A stretch of DNA of 13,458 bases, taken from positions 1-13,458 of the forward strand of contig CAMPIQ010000104.1 in assembly GCA_946886475.1 (NCBI GenBank). The letters are read 5' to 3'. How positions within the stretch are numbered: position 1 is the first letter of the stretch; each line of letters opens with the position of its first letter. Source of the DNA: an uncultured Chitinophagales bacterium (GTDB lineage: Bacteria; Bacteroidota; Bacteroidia; Chitinophagales; Chitinophagaceae). This document shows, in pieces, positions 1-7,412 of the stretch. Made by a program: the position numbers and the translations under genes. The notes beneath the pieces are model-generated. The model was not told the DNA's origin, ran no database searches, and was given only the letters and a program-made list of their open reading frames with translations.

Positions 1-345
1 AGTGGATACTATATTTCTAAAATTGTTTTAAATAATAGTAATGGGCATAGAATATGGACAAAAGAACCCAATGAAAGATGGATATATGGAAAACTAATGC
101 CTTTAACGAATGGCGGTTTTATTGCAAAAGTTGACAAGCGATGGGATTCAACATCTTTAGTTGTATTCGATGAAAGAGGAAATGAAAGGTCAATAAAATC
201 GTTTTTGCTGAATGCAGACACAAGGATTATAAGACACACCATTATAGACTTTTTTGAAATTAATCCTTATAAAATTTTGCTTTTCTATTGCAAAGAATAT
301 CCGACTAGAAAGGAAGTGTTATACTTCGAAACAATTATGCTTTAA
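1..345 (+). CDS. 3' end of an unknown protein, possibly beta-propeller-like (5'-truncated by the window edge)
   Basis: The reading frame is open from the first base to a TAA at 343-345, giving 114 codons with no stop. An internal ATG at 97 exists, but the open frame in front of it reads as protein too (for example NSNGHRIWTKEPNERW), so the gene most likely begins outside the window. The fragment has short strand-like blocks with NG/ERG turns (LPLTNGGF-like, VVFDERGNE), which resemble the repeats of secreted beta-propeller proteins. That is inference only; no catalytic motif is visible. The region is markedly AT-rich: I count roughly 30% G+C over 1-300, against about 45-50% in sampled stretches of neighbouring genes, and it uses many ATA, AAA and AAT codons. 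This suggests a recently acquired or fast-evolving gene. The product cannot be named. Confidence 0.6.
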   Translation, partial: SGYYISKIVLNNSNGHRIWTKEPNERWIYGKLMPLTNGGFIAKVDKRWDSTSLVVFDERGNERSIKSFLLNADTRIIRHTIIDFFEINPYKILLFYCKEYPTRKEVLYFETIML

Positions 346-473
346 ATCTATTTAAATAGGTACAACAATCAGTTTGATGCTATTCAGGCTGACGCAGGGG
401 AGCATCACCACCAAATCCGGAAAGGGCCAACTTGAAGAAGCAAAAATCATATTGGAAATTTTGGCAGCCTCCC

Positions 474-1175
474 TTAACTCCTCGCCGCATACCCAAATAC
501 CTTCTTCAAAATATCCGTTGTTCTTGCTGCGAAATTGGTCCTGATATTGGCTTCTTCTTTTGCGATCTGGTCAAACAAAGCAGCTACTGCCTTGTCAACC
601 ACATACGAGGGAAGATCAGGATTCAGCTTATTCAATGTGGTAGGAAAATTATTATAGGTTGAAACCACATCACCATAATACTTGGTTGCGCTGAATTTAT
701 CAAGTGAACTTTTTATGATCGGTGCAAAAGCCGCTACCAGCTTATCGGTTGTTTTCTGCCTGAAATATTGTGTGGCCGCATCATTGGAACCCCTGATGAT
801 ATTGATGGCATCGGCAATGGTCATTTCCTGGATGGCATCAACAAAAATGGGACGTGCATAGTTCACCGCATCTTCAGCTGAACGGTTGATCTGCAGGATG
901 GCCTTGTCAACCAGTGATCCCATTCCCAGCTGGCGTAAGGTATTTTCAATTCTTTGCGCTTCTTCAGGAAGGAATAATTTATAAGCCTGGTTTCCGAAAA
1001 ATCCATCCTGGCGGCCCAGCAGGGAAATGCCCGTTCCTACTCCCTGGTCAAGTGCCTGCCTGATACCCTGGGCGGCTTCGGCTTCTGTAATACCGGTAGT
1101 GGTAGGTAAATTGGATAAGGTTTCGCAGGAGCTGAGTCCGGCGGCCAGTATCAATGCAATAAAATATTTTTTCAT
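474..1175 (-). CDS. DUF4197 domain lipoprotein
   Basis: The 233-residue product starts with a lipoprotein signal peptide (MKKYFIALILAAGLSSC) and a lipobox ending at Cys17, so it is probably anchored in the envelope facing the periplasm. The rest matches my memory of the DUF4197 family: an acidic helical N-terminal part with GIRQALDQGV, then GFFGNQAYKLFLPEEA, an MTIADAINIIRGSNDAATQYF block and a C-terminal ALFDQIAKEEANIR segment. DUF4197 proteins have no established function. I start the gene at the ATG at 1175; a TTG one codon upstream is also in frame, but ATG gives the normal MKK start. There is no Shine-Dalgarno sequence, as is usual in Bacteroidota. Upstream lies the composite repeat at 1213-1408, which contains a promoter-like TAACTTTG. 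The next gene on this strand ends at 1412, so the 236-bp gap makes a separate promoter likely. Confidence 0.85.
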   Translation of the reverse strand: MKKYFIALILAAGLSSCETLSNLPTTTGITEAEAAQGIRQALDQGVGTGISLLGRQDGFFGNQAYKLFLPEEAQRIENTLRQLGMGSLVDKAILQINRSAEDAVNYARPIFVDAIQEMTIADAINIIRGSNDAATQYFRQKTTDKLVAAFAPIIKSSLDKFSATKYYGDVVSTYNNFPTTLNKLNPDLPSYVVDKAVAALFDQIAKEEANIRTNFAARTTDILKKVFGYAARS

Positions 1176-1223
1176 CAACGATGTGCTTGCAATTTAAAGG
1201 CCAGCTTTTTTTAGTTCAAAGTT

Positions 1224-1231
1224 CAAAGTTA
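1224..1231 (-). promoter_or_regulatory. promoter -7-like box TAACTTTG within the repeat arm
   Basis: On the minus strand this reads TAACTTTG, a full match to the Bacteroidota -7 consensus TAnnTTTG. It lies about 48 bp upstream of the DUF4197 start, a reasonable distance for a leader. No TTTG is found at the expected -33 spacing. Because the box is part of a heptamer repeat, the match could be accidental. Confidence 0.3.
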
Positions 1232-1254
1232 AAAGTTCAACGTCAGTGTCGGTG

Positions 1255-1352
1255 GTTCTGATTTTTCCGCTCCGGAAACTGGGAACCACTGAATACTTTG
1301 TCCTTTGTTCTGACTTCTCAACTCCGGAAACAGTAAAACACTGAATGCTTTA
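1255..1352. repeat. imperfect direct duplication, 52-bp offset
   Basis: Two copies of about 46 bp start at 1255 and 1307 and align without gaps at 36 of 46 positions by my count. The best conserved cores are GTTCTGA, CTCCGGAAAC and CACTGAAT. The pair sits inside the 32-bp inverted repeat, so the whole looks like a nested element rather than random intergenic DNA. Confidence 0.6.
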
Positions 1353-1360
1353 GTACGCCG

Positions 1361-1408
1361 ACTTTGAACTTTTAACTTTGAACTCTGAACTCTGAACGCT
1401 GAACGCTG
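1361..1408. repeat. 7-bp tandem repeat (ACTTTGA to ACGCTGA series)
   Basis: The stretch reads as nearly seven consecutive heptamers: ACTTTGA, ACTTTTA, ACTTTGA, ACTCTGA, ACTCTGA, ACGCTGA and ACGCTG. Neighbouring units are more alike than distant ones, as expected from stepwise duplication by slippage. The repeat ends three bases before the stop codon of the regulator gene at 1412. The mirror arm at 1213-1244 is the reverse-strand version of the first units. Confidence 0.75.
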
Positions 1409-1411
1409 CCA

Positions 1412-2407
1412 CTACGCCCCCAGACTCTGCTTCCTCCCGGCAATCTTCTGCCTTAAATACTTAAAGAACCGCGCTCTTTCCCTTTCACTAACGGTGCTGA
1501 TCAGGGTAGACTTTCTTACCAGGTTCTGGATATAGCCATACATATTATCGCAGAACCTTACATCCCTGGTGAGCATAAAGTTCAAAACATTATGAACAAG
1601 AAATGCGGCCTTGCTGCCATCGAGTTGCACCAGTATGGAGTTTTCCATGATCACGATCTCGTTAAAATACATTTCATAGCCTGACAGACGGGTTTTTTCC
1701 GTATCATTTGCATTGAATTTATAACCAATGGTAGCCTGTTGTTCAAGGTGGTTGATCAGCCGGTCCAGTGCATCGTAAATGAGAAAGATCTCTTTTTCAC
1801 TGGCAAATATGTTGGAGTCGTGATAGTATTCAATTTGCCGGAGTGTGCTGTTTACCGACTCTATGTTCCACAATTCAACGGAATCAACCTGGTTGTAGTA
1901 CTGGAGCGCCTGCTTCCCTAATTCATAAAATTCATCCGGATACATGCTCATGCTGAATTTTTTATGCGCAAAATCAGGCAGGTGAAGAATATTCTTCATC
2001 CAGAAATAATATTTGAAGGCTGCTATTTCCCTGAAATGAAAATGATGGAAAATAGGGATGTCCTTGCATAAATAATACATCTTCCTTTCCTTAAAGCCAT
2101 TCATATATTTTACCTGTTGCACAATATTGACCAGGTATTCATCAAACCTGAAAGAATCGGCCTGTGCAAACTTTCCAGTAAATAAAAATGCATCGGATTG
2201 CAGGTTGAGTAAACTATCAAGGGAAATTCTGTAATGAAGACAAAGCTTATACACTTCTTCAAAGCTTAGCGGCTTTTCACCCCTTATTCTGCGGTAAGCA
2301 CTGTCTGTACTGATATCAAGCACCTTTGCTATATCATCTACCATAGAAATATCCGGGGGCAATTTATTTTTCAGGTATTTGAATATCTGCAGGGTTTGTG
2401 CGCTCAT
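1412..2407 (-). CDS. helix-turn-helix transcriptional regulator (second of a tandem pair)
   Basis: The 331-residue protein has an N-terminal DNA-binding domain at about residues 5-70, recognisable from ISMVDDIAKVLDISTDSAYR followed by RIRGEKPLSFEE and ISLDSLLNL. This is the XRE/Cro-like pattern common in Bacteroidota regulators. The remaining 260 residues form a helical domain with no known ligand. It is shared along its length with the product of the gene upstream (2407-3411): both carry KDIP, FWMK, PDF, VNS, QxEYY, VLN, TRD and FC blocks. The start codon overlaps the upstream stop by one base (TGATG), which points to one transcript and translational coupling. The pair is transcribed away from a TonB-dependent receptor gene, so control of that receptor is a reasonable guess. 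Target and inducer are unknown. No Shine-Dalgarno sequence is evident. Confidence 0.8.
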   Translation of the reverse strand: MSAQTLQIFKYLKNKLPPDISMVDDIAKVLDISTDSAYRRIRGEKPLSFEEVYKLCLHYRISLDSLLNLQSDAFLFTGKFAQADSFRFDEYLVNIVQQVKYMNGFKERKMYYLCKDIPIFHHFHFREIAAFKYYFWMKNILHLPDFAHKKFSMSMYPDEFYELGKQALQYYNQVDSVELWNIESVNSTLRQIEYYHDSNIFASEKEIFLIYDALDRLINHLEQQATIGYKFNANDTEKTRLSGYEMYFNEIVIMENSILVQLDGSKAAFLVHNVLNFMLTRDVRFCDNMYGYIQNLVRKSTLISTVSERERARFFKYLRQKIAGRKQSLGA

Positions 2408-3411
2408 CAGGTATTGGTATTTAAGATCGTGGACCTGCCAGGGATCTTTTTCAACAGCAGGTTGAAGAAAATATTTCTTTGCTTTTCGCTGGCATGACTC
2501 AGCATGGTGGCTTTCTTCATCAGCATTTGCAATCTGTTGTACACCGACGTACAGAATTTCTCATCACGGGTGATCATATAATTCAGTACATCATAGCTCA
2601 GGAAAAGCGTTTTCTTTTCGTTTATGACCGACATGATGGTGTTATCTCCCAACAGTACCCTGTTGTAAAATAATTTATAATTATCTTTTTTGGAATGGCT
2701 GTTATCACCTGGCATAAATTTACTGCCGGCATCGGCCCTTTCCCTGATATGGTCTATCAATTCAGCAAGGGCCTGGTAGATTACGGTAATGTCTTTATCC
2801 GAATGAAAATAACCGGCCTCCCTGTAATATTCCACCTGCGAGATCAGGCTGTTAACACATTCGGAATTCCAGATCTCAGTTGAAGGAATGGTATTGTAAA
2901 TACGGTTGATCTCCAGTCCCGTTTCTTCGGTTTTCTTATCCAGCATATCAAGTGAGAAAACAGCATGGATAAAATCCGGGTGCTGGATGGTTGATTTCAT
3001 CCAGAAAAAATAACGGAAGGCAAACAGTGGTCTGTATAGAAAATTGATGAAGACAGGGATATCCTTGGTAAGATAAATGATCTCGCCCCCGGCATCCGCC
3101 ACATATTTCATGTTAGCCAGCAGGCCCTGTATATATACTTCAAAACTTTGTTTTCCTCCATCCACTTCTATGGAAGAAAATGAAATGCTGTTAGGTACTG
3201 AATTCAATAATTCATCCAGTGAAATAGAAAACCTGTCGCAAAGCACCTTTGCTTCTTCAAGCACCAGCGGTGTTTCACCCCTGATCCTGCGGTAAGCACT
3301 GTCATTGCTTACGAATAATACACCAGCCACCACCTCAGCAAGCGAATGGCCCTCAGGTAATTTTTCCCTGATCCTTTGAAAGAGGTATTCCTGGATGAGA
3401 ACCGGCGGCAT
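2407..3411 (-). CDS. helix-turn-helix transcriptional regulator (first of a tandem pair)
   Basis: The 334-residue product is a paralogue of the next gene on the strand. The putative recognition region at about residues 35-50 keeps DSAYRRIRGE unchanged between the two, followed by PLxxEE and ISLDxLLN, so both may bind similar DNA sites. The C-terminal part has diverged much more but keeps the same order of blocks (YLTKDIPVF, FAFRYFFWMK, VNSLISQVEYY, DVLNYMITRDEKFC). A sensor or oligomerisation role for this part is inference. This is the promoter-proximal gene, with ATG at 3411, 217 bp from the divergent receptor gene. Duplication followed by divergence could give regulators that form heterodimers or answer different signals. 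Confidence 0.8.
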   Translation of the reverse strand: MPPVLIQEYLFQRIREKLPEGHSLAEVVAGVLFVSNDSAYRRIRGETPLVLEEAKVLCDRFSISLDELLNSVPNSISFSSIEVDGGKQSFEVYIQGLLANMKYVADAGGEIIYLTKDIPVFINFLYRPLFAFRYFFWMKSTIQHPDFIHAVFSLDMLDKKTEETGLEINRIYNTIPSTEIWNSECVNSLISQVEYYREAGYFHSDKDITVIYQALAELIDHIRERADAGSKFMPGDNSHSKKDNYKLFYNRVLLGDNTIMSVINEKKTLFLSYDVLNYMITRDEKFCTSVYNRLQMLMKKATMLSHASEKQRNIFFNLLLKKIPGRSTILNTNT

Positions 3412-3432
3412 TAACAGGCTTTAGAAGATAAA

Positions 3433-3466
3433 GCAATATACAGCTAATGCAGGATGGTTTTGCAAA
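3433..3466 (-). promoter_or_regulatory. possible promoter of the regulator pair
   Basis: On the minus strand a TTTG (3463-3466) is followed after 22 bp by TATATTGC (3433-3440), a partial match to the Bacteroidota TTTG / TAnnTTTG pair. The start codon is 22 bp further on. The match is weak, and spacing is slightly longer than usual. Confidence 0.25.
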
Positions 3467-3474
3467 AATTGCAA
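3460..3474. promoter_or_regulatory. candidate operator: TTGCAA-AAA-TTGCAA
   Basis: Two copies of the self-complementary hexamer TTGCAA are separated by three A residues, so the 15-bp element is both a direct and an inverted repeat. It lies in the 217-bp region between the regulator pair and the divergent TonB receptor gene, overlapping the possible regulator promoter. Such symmetry and position suit a dimeric HTH regulator site, but binding is inference. The AAAAATTGCAA part recurs at 6344-6354 upstream of the lipoprotein gene. Confidence 0.35.
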
Positions 3475-3513
3475 TTGTCCCGGCGGCTGCTTGGAAATTC
3501 AATTAGCAATCGC

Positions 3514-3547
3514 TTTCCCACACAGCTAGATTAGCATTTCAATTTTG
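3514..3547 (+). promoter_or_regulatory. possible promoter of the TonB receptor gene
   Basis: CAATTTTG at 3540-3547 matches the Bacteroidota -7 box TAnnTTTG at all but one fixed position (C for T). TTTC at 3514-3517 lies 22 bp upstream in place of the -33 TTTG. A start here would leave a leader of about 75 bases before the ATG at 3629. Confidence 0.25.
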
Positions 3548-3628
3548 TTTATGGAAAAACACAATCTTAGAAATTTTACATGATCATACCTGGATGAGGA
3601 CTGTCTTTTATCACCAAAAAACTGGATC

Positions 3629-6271
3629 ATGAAAAAAAATTACCTGCTTTGTTTGTTTATGGCATGCATTTGCCAGTCCGCCGTTGCTCAGAAACTGGTA
3701 AAAGGACAATTGAAGTCGGCCAGTCAGTTTGATTCGCTTGCCGGAATTTCTGTGCGTGTGAAAAACACTTCAGTTGGAACCTTTTCCGATGAAAAAGGCG
3801 CCTTTCAGATTTCTGTACCCTCCTTTCCTTCAACACTTGTTATCACCTCTGTGATGTTTCAGCCTGTGGAGGTTTATGTAACATCTGCAGATGCCGGCGA
3901 TATCAGACTGGATGAACGTACCCTGCCCGGTGAAGAAATTGTTATAGCTGCCGACCGGTTCAACAAAAAATTACTGGATGTGGCGGTCTCTATCGAAAGA
4001 TTCGGGTATAGCCAGATCAAAAATTCGCCGGTACTGAACTACAATGACCTGGCCCTGTACAAAAAAGGAGTGGATATGACCACCTCGAGTCTCACTTTCA
4101 AAACCATCAGTACAAGAGGTTTTAATGGAAGCGGAAGTACCAGGGTTAACCAGCTTGTTGACGGAATGGACAACCAGGCTCCGGGACTTAATTTTTTTGT
4201 TGGCAATTTTGTTGGAGTTACCGAACTGGATGTTGATCATGTTGAAATACTCCCCGGAGCATCATCAGCCCTGTATGGACCCGGCGGGATGAACGGCACC
4301 ATATTGATCACAAGTAAAAATCCATTTCATCATCAGGGACTTAGTGTACTTGTTAAGGAAGGCATCAGTAATATTGGCAAGGTTCAACGCCCAGGCACAA
4401 CCGCTTATCATGATCTGAGTTTCAGGTATGCAAAAGCAATCAAAAAATTTGCATTTAAATTAAATGCACAATTTATAAAAGGCACGGACTGGCTGGCAAA
4501 CGATACTTCAAATTACATCCGCACAGGCAGTGGTGGCAAACTTATACCGGGCAACAGGCAATCAGATCCTAACTATGACGGGGTAAATGTGTATGGCGAT
4601 GAAACCAGCACAAATATTAAGAACGTTTCGATGTTCATGGAATCCGTAGGAATGCTTCCGCCCGGAAGTTCAACACTGGTGCCAAATGTAAATGTATCAA
4701 GAACGGGGTATCATGAAAGAGAAGTGATAGATCCGGAAACGAAAAATATAAAGCTTTCTGCCGCCCTTCATTATAAATTGACCCGGAATATTGAATCGCA
4801 AATTGTTGGTTACTGGGCAACCGGTAATACTATCTATACTGGCAATAACAGGTATGTTTTAAAAGGGATCAATATTGGACAGTATAAACTGGAATTCAGG
4901 CATAAGGACTGGTTCTTACGAAGCTATACAACACAGGAAGATGCCGGTAAGGCCTATAGTGCAACCGTTGCCACACAATATTTCAATGAAGCGTGGAAGC
5001 CAAGTGCTCAATGGTATGGTGAATACGCGGGTAATTTTGTAGGTGCAAAAGCTGGTGGAATGTCTGATGCTGCTGCTCACTTATTTGCAAGAAGCCAGGC
5101 AGATATGGGAAGGCCTTCTTCGGGTTCATCAGCATTCAACAGGTTATTTGATTCTGTAAGATCAAGACCTATATCAGCGGGTGGTGGTTTGTTCCTTGAG
5201 CGATCTCAGTTATGGATGACCGAAGGGCAGTACCATTTTTCCGGTATCCGGTTTATGAATGTAATTGCAGGTGCAGGCTGGAGAAGATATATCCTTAATT
5301 CTGAAGGAACATTATTTATAGACCGTCCGGGAGATCCCATTGTTTTTAATGAAACCGGAGCTTATGCCCAGCTATCGAAAGAACTTTTTAAAAACCGGCT
5401 GACACTTTCATTTTCAGGAAGAATAGATAAGAATGAAGATTTCAAATCAAAGTTTACTCCAAGAGCAACGGCATTAATAAAACTGGCTGATGATCATAAT
5501 ATCCGTTTATCCTATCAGACAGCTTATCGTTTTCCAAGCACCCTGCAGAAATACATCAAACTTGATGTAGGCGATTATGTGCTGCTTGGCGGACTCCCAT
5601 GGGTACTTGATACCATGAATGCCAAGGCTAGCCCGGTAATAGATGTTTCTACTATGCAACCCTATGCTTACCGCGAATTAAAACCCGAAAGCTGCAGGTC
5701 GTATGAAATTGGATATAAGGGTGTATTCAATAAAAAACTACTGGTGGATATGTATGCCTATGCCGGCACATACAGGGATTTCCTTGGAAGAAATGTTTTA
5801 ATGCAACCGGGTTCAGGACAAATTTATTCAACGGTTATCAATAGCTCCACTAAAGTAAAGACCTATGGTTTTGGCTTTGGTCTGGATTATGTATTTGCAA
5901 ATGCTTCCGCTTTCTTCAATGTGTATTCAGATGTGATCACCGATGTGCCCAGCGGATTCCAGGCATTTTTTAATGCACCCAGGTACAGGGTGAATGCAGG
6001 CCTGGCCAATAGTGGAATGGGTATGAAAAAACTTTTTGGGTATAATGTTATGTTGCGCTGGCAGGATGCATTTCATTGGGATGGAGAACTGGCCAGCGGA
6101 CCCGTTCCTGCATATTCAACTGTAGATGCACAGGTGAGTTATAAGATTGCTTCTATCCGTTCAGTTGTAAAATTGGGAGGCAGCAATGTTTTCAATAAAT
6201 ATTATAAGAACGGTTATGGGAATCCTGAAGCGGGTGGTATTTATTACATGAGCATTGGATACAGGCTTTGA
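3629..6271 (+). CDS. TonB-dependent outer-membrane receptor
   Basis: The 880-residue protein begins with a signal peptide (MKKNYLLCLFMACICQSAVA, cut before Gln21). A carboxypeptidase-D-like regulatory domain follows at about residues 22-105 (GISVRVKNTSVGTFSDEKGA), typical of Bacteroidota receptors. The plug domain spans about residues 110-235 and carries the usual LVDGMDNQAPG and VEILPGASSALYGPGGMNG motifs. The rest is a 22-strand-type barrel with repeated aromatic strands, ending in YYMSIGYRL. Its role is energy-dependent import of a substrate across the outer membrane. The substrate cannot be told from the sequence. There is no SusD-type gene next to it, so a polysaccharide SusCD system is unlikely; a siderophore, cofactor or other small ligand is possible. 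The divergent regulator pair probably belongs with it. The last residue is Leu, not the more usual Phe. Confidence 0.93.
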   Translation: MKKNYLLCLFMACICQSAVAQKLVKGQLKSASQFDSLAGISVRVKNTSVGTFSDEKGAFQISVPSFPSTLVITSVMFQPVEVYVTSADAGDIRLDERTLPGEEIVIAADRFNKKLLDVAVSIERFGYSQIKNSPVLNYNDLALYKKGVDMTTSSLTFKTISTRGFNGSGSTRVNQLVDGMDNQAPGLNFFVGNFVGVTELDVDHVEILPGASSALYGPGGMNGTILITSKNPFHHQGLSVLVKEGISNIGKVQRPGTTAYHDLSFRYAKAIKKFAFKLNAQFIKGTDWLANDTSNYIRTGSGGKLIPGNRQSDPNYDGVNVYGDETSTNIKNVSMFMESVGMLPPGSSTLVPNVNVSRTGYHEREVIDPETKNIKLSAALHYKLTRNIESQIVGYWATGNTIYTGNNRYVLKGINIGQYKLEFRHKDWFLRSYTTQEDAGKAYSATVATQYFNEAWKPSAQWYGEYAGNFVGAKAGGMSDAAAHLFARSQADMGRPSSGSSAFNRLFDSVRSRPISAGGGLFLERSQLWMTEGQYHFSGIRFMNVIAGAGWRRYILNSEGTLFIDRPGDPIVFNETGAYAQLSKELFKNRLTLSFSGRIDKNEDFKSKFTPRATALIKLADDHNIRLSYQTAYRFPSTLQKYIKLDVGDYVLLGGLPWVLDTMNAKASPVIDVSTMQPYAYRELKPESCRSYEIGYKGVFNKKLLVDMYAYAGTYRDFLGRNVLMQPGSGQIYSTVINSSTKVKTYGFGFGLDYVFANASAFFNVYSDVITDVPSGFQAFFNAPRYRVNAGLANSGMGMKKLFGYNVMLRWQDAFHWDGELASGPVPAYSTVDAQVSYKIASIRSVVKLGGSNVFNKYYKNGYGNPEAGGIYYMSIGYRL

Positions 6272-6444
6272 ATGATTACAAACAGTTTTTCCAGTGATAA
6301 CGTGGTAGTTCTTAAAGTGAAAATGTAACAATGATCTGTTAGTAAAAATTGCAACAAAGGTTTTATCCAATGACAATTCGATTTTAAAACGGTCATTTAC
6401 CTGGCTAGTTTGCAAATGCTTTTATTCACCACTAAAACATTTTT

Positions 6445-7218
6445 ATGAAACTGCTGATACTTCTTTCTGTTGTGTTGTGCCTTTTAACCTCATGCCAGCA
6501 TATTTATTATGCTCCAAATACATCCAATGCACCTTTATTTAGTGAAAAAGGTGAAACCCGTGTCAATGGTTTGTATTCTACAGGGGGAGATTCTGAATAT
6601 GATGGAGCGGAATTTCAGTTTGCACATGCCGTTTCAAAAAATGCAGCTGTCATGGCCAATGCGTTTACTGCTTCCAAATCAGAAATGGTCGATGAATACT
6701 CAAGTGGGAATTCTCATAATGAAACCGGTAAGGGATCCTATTTTGAATTTGGAGGCGGATTTTTTGGTGTTTTGGATGCCAGGAAAAAATGGATAGCTGA
6801 AGCATATGGCGGTATCGGCTTTGGTTCTGTAACGAATGTGTACAGTTATAAAGATGAATCGAAAGTGGGCATAACAAAATATTTTATCCAGCCTTCAATT
6901 GGTTATAAATCTAATTATGTTGAATTTGCCATTGTACCCAAACTCAGTTTTGTAAACTGGAAGGTAAAGGCAGAAAGGATCAGGTCAGCTGAAAACCAGG
7001 ACAATCTTGATGAGCTGCAGGCAATAAGGTCTGACCCGGGATTTGTTGCATTTGAACCTTCATTTATTGTTAGAGGTGGAGGCAAAGGGGTGAAAGTGCA
7101 ATTGGGGTTAACGGTTTCCAATTATGAAGCTGAAAATATGTTCTACAGTAATGAACTGGCAGAATCAGTAAATTTTAGTCTCGGTGTTTCCATTAATATC
7201 AAACCAAAAAAGAAATAG
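6445..7218 (+). CDS. outer-membrane-type lipoprotein of unknown function
   Basis: The 257-residue product has a short lipoprotein signal (MKLLILLSVVLCLLTSC) with the acylated Cys at position 17. The mature part starts QHIYYAPNTSNAPLFSEKGE and continues with alternating polar and hydrophobic strands rich in Gly and aromatic residues (FEFGGGFFGV, EAYGGIGFGSV, YFIQPSIGYKS, VNFSLGVSINI). This pattern fits a small beta-barrel or lipocalin-like fold at the outer membrane. Similar Bacteroidota lipoproteins with a YxPNTxNxPL start are familiar to me, but I know of no assigned function. The gene follows the TonB receptor by 173 bp on the same strand. Co-transcription is possible but not shown, since neither a clear terminator nor a clear promoter is seen in the gap. 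It may assist the receptor, which is inference. Confidence 0.75.
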   Translation: MKLLILLSVVLCLLTSCQHIYYAPNTSNAPLFSEKGETRVNGLYSTGGDSEYDGAEFQFAHAVSKNAAVMANAFTASKSEMVDEYSSGNSHNETGKGSYFEFGGGFFGVLDARKKWIAEAYGGIGFGSVTNVYSYKDESKVGITKYFIQPSIGYKSNYVEFAIVPKLSFVNWKVKAERIRSAENQDNLDELQAIRSDPGFVAFEPSFIVRGGGKGVKVQLGLTVSNYEAENMFYSNELAESVNFSLGVSINIKPKKK

Positions 7219-7388
7219 GCGCGGCTCAATATCAGAAGGCATAAGTATCAATGAAATTCCTGAAACTATTTACCGTCTGCTTACAGCAGATAAAAAAAAG
7301 ATTTCGCTGGCAAGGCGGGAAGGGAGCTGGAAGAGTGGATTCAGGCCTGTACCCTTTTCTTAATCCATCTTACATCCTTTCCATCCCT

Positions 7389-7396
7389 TAATTTTG
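7389..7396 (+). promoter_or_regulatory. promoter -7 box of lysS (TAATTTTG)
   Basis: TAATTTTG is a full match to the Bacteroidota -7 consensus TAnnTTTG and lies 16 bp before the lysS ATG. It predicts a very short leader of about 5-12 bases. No TTTG is found at the -33 position. Confidence 0.55.
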
Positions 7397-7412
7397 CGCT
7401 TTTATAATTATT

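Larger units (their letters stand above)
1213..1391. repeat. 32-bp near-perfect inverted repeat flanking 115 bp
   Basis: The arm at 1213-1244 and the arm at 1360-1391 are reverse complements with only two mismatches in 32 positions. Each arm is itself built of 7-bp units of the TTCAAAG/TTAAAAG kind. The 115 bp between them hold a diverged direct duplication. The element fills most of the gap between two minus-strand genes, from about 38 bp upstream of the DUF4197 start to just past the regulator stop. No transposase or coding frame is seen inside, so it is a non-coding intergenic repeat. It could be a small non-autonomous element or a slippage-generated repeat that formed a palindrome. Confidence 0.75.

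Noticed and set aside
375..407. 7-bp inverted repeat TGATGCT / AGCATCA with a 19-base loop
   Set aside because: The stem is short, the loop long and no T-tract follows, so a terminator call is not justified.
346..435. In-frame open stretch of 29 codons after the stop of the left-edge gene
   Set aside because: It has no start codon and no recognisable motif, and base composition differs from the gene before it. Readthrough or a frameshifted tail cannot be supported.
6272..6444. Gap between the TonB receptor and the lipoprotein gene searched for terminator and promoter
   Set aside because: No stable hairpin with T-tract was found. TTTG at 6409-6412 with TAAAACATTT 20 bp later is too poor a match and too close to the ATG to call a promoter.
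7276..7290. Perfect hairpin TCTGCT-TAC-AGCAGA followed by a run of A
   Set aside because: A terminator for the plus-strand gene needs T after the stem, and on the minus strand the T-run comes before the stem. It is too short to call anything else.
7251..7391. A 46-codon frame starting MKFLKLFTVCLQ between the lipoprotein gene and lysS
   Set aside because: Its stop overlaps the lysS -7 box, no domain is recognised, and a frame of this length is expected by chance. It could be kept only if homologues with conserved residues were found.
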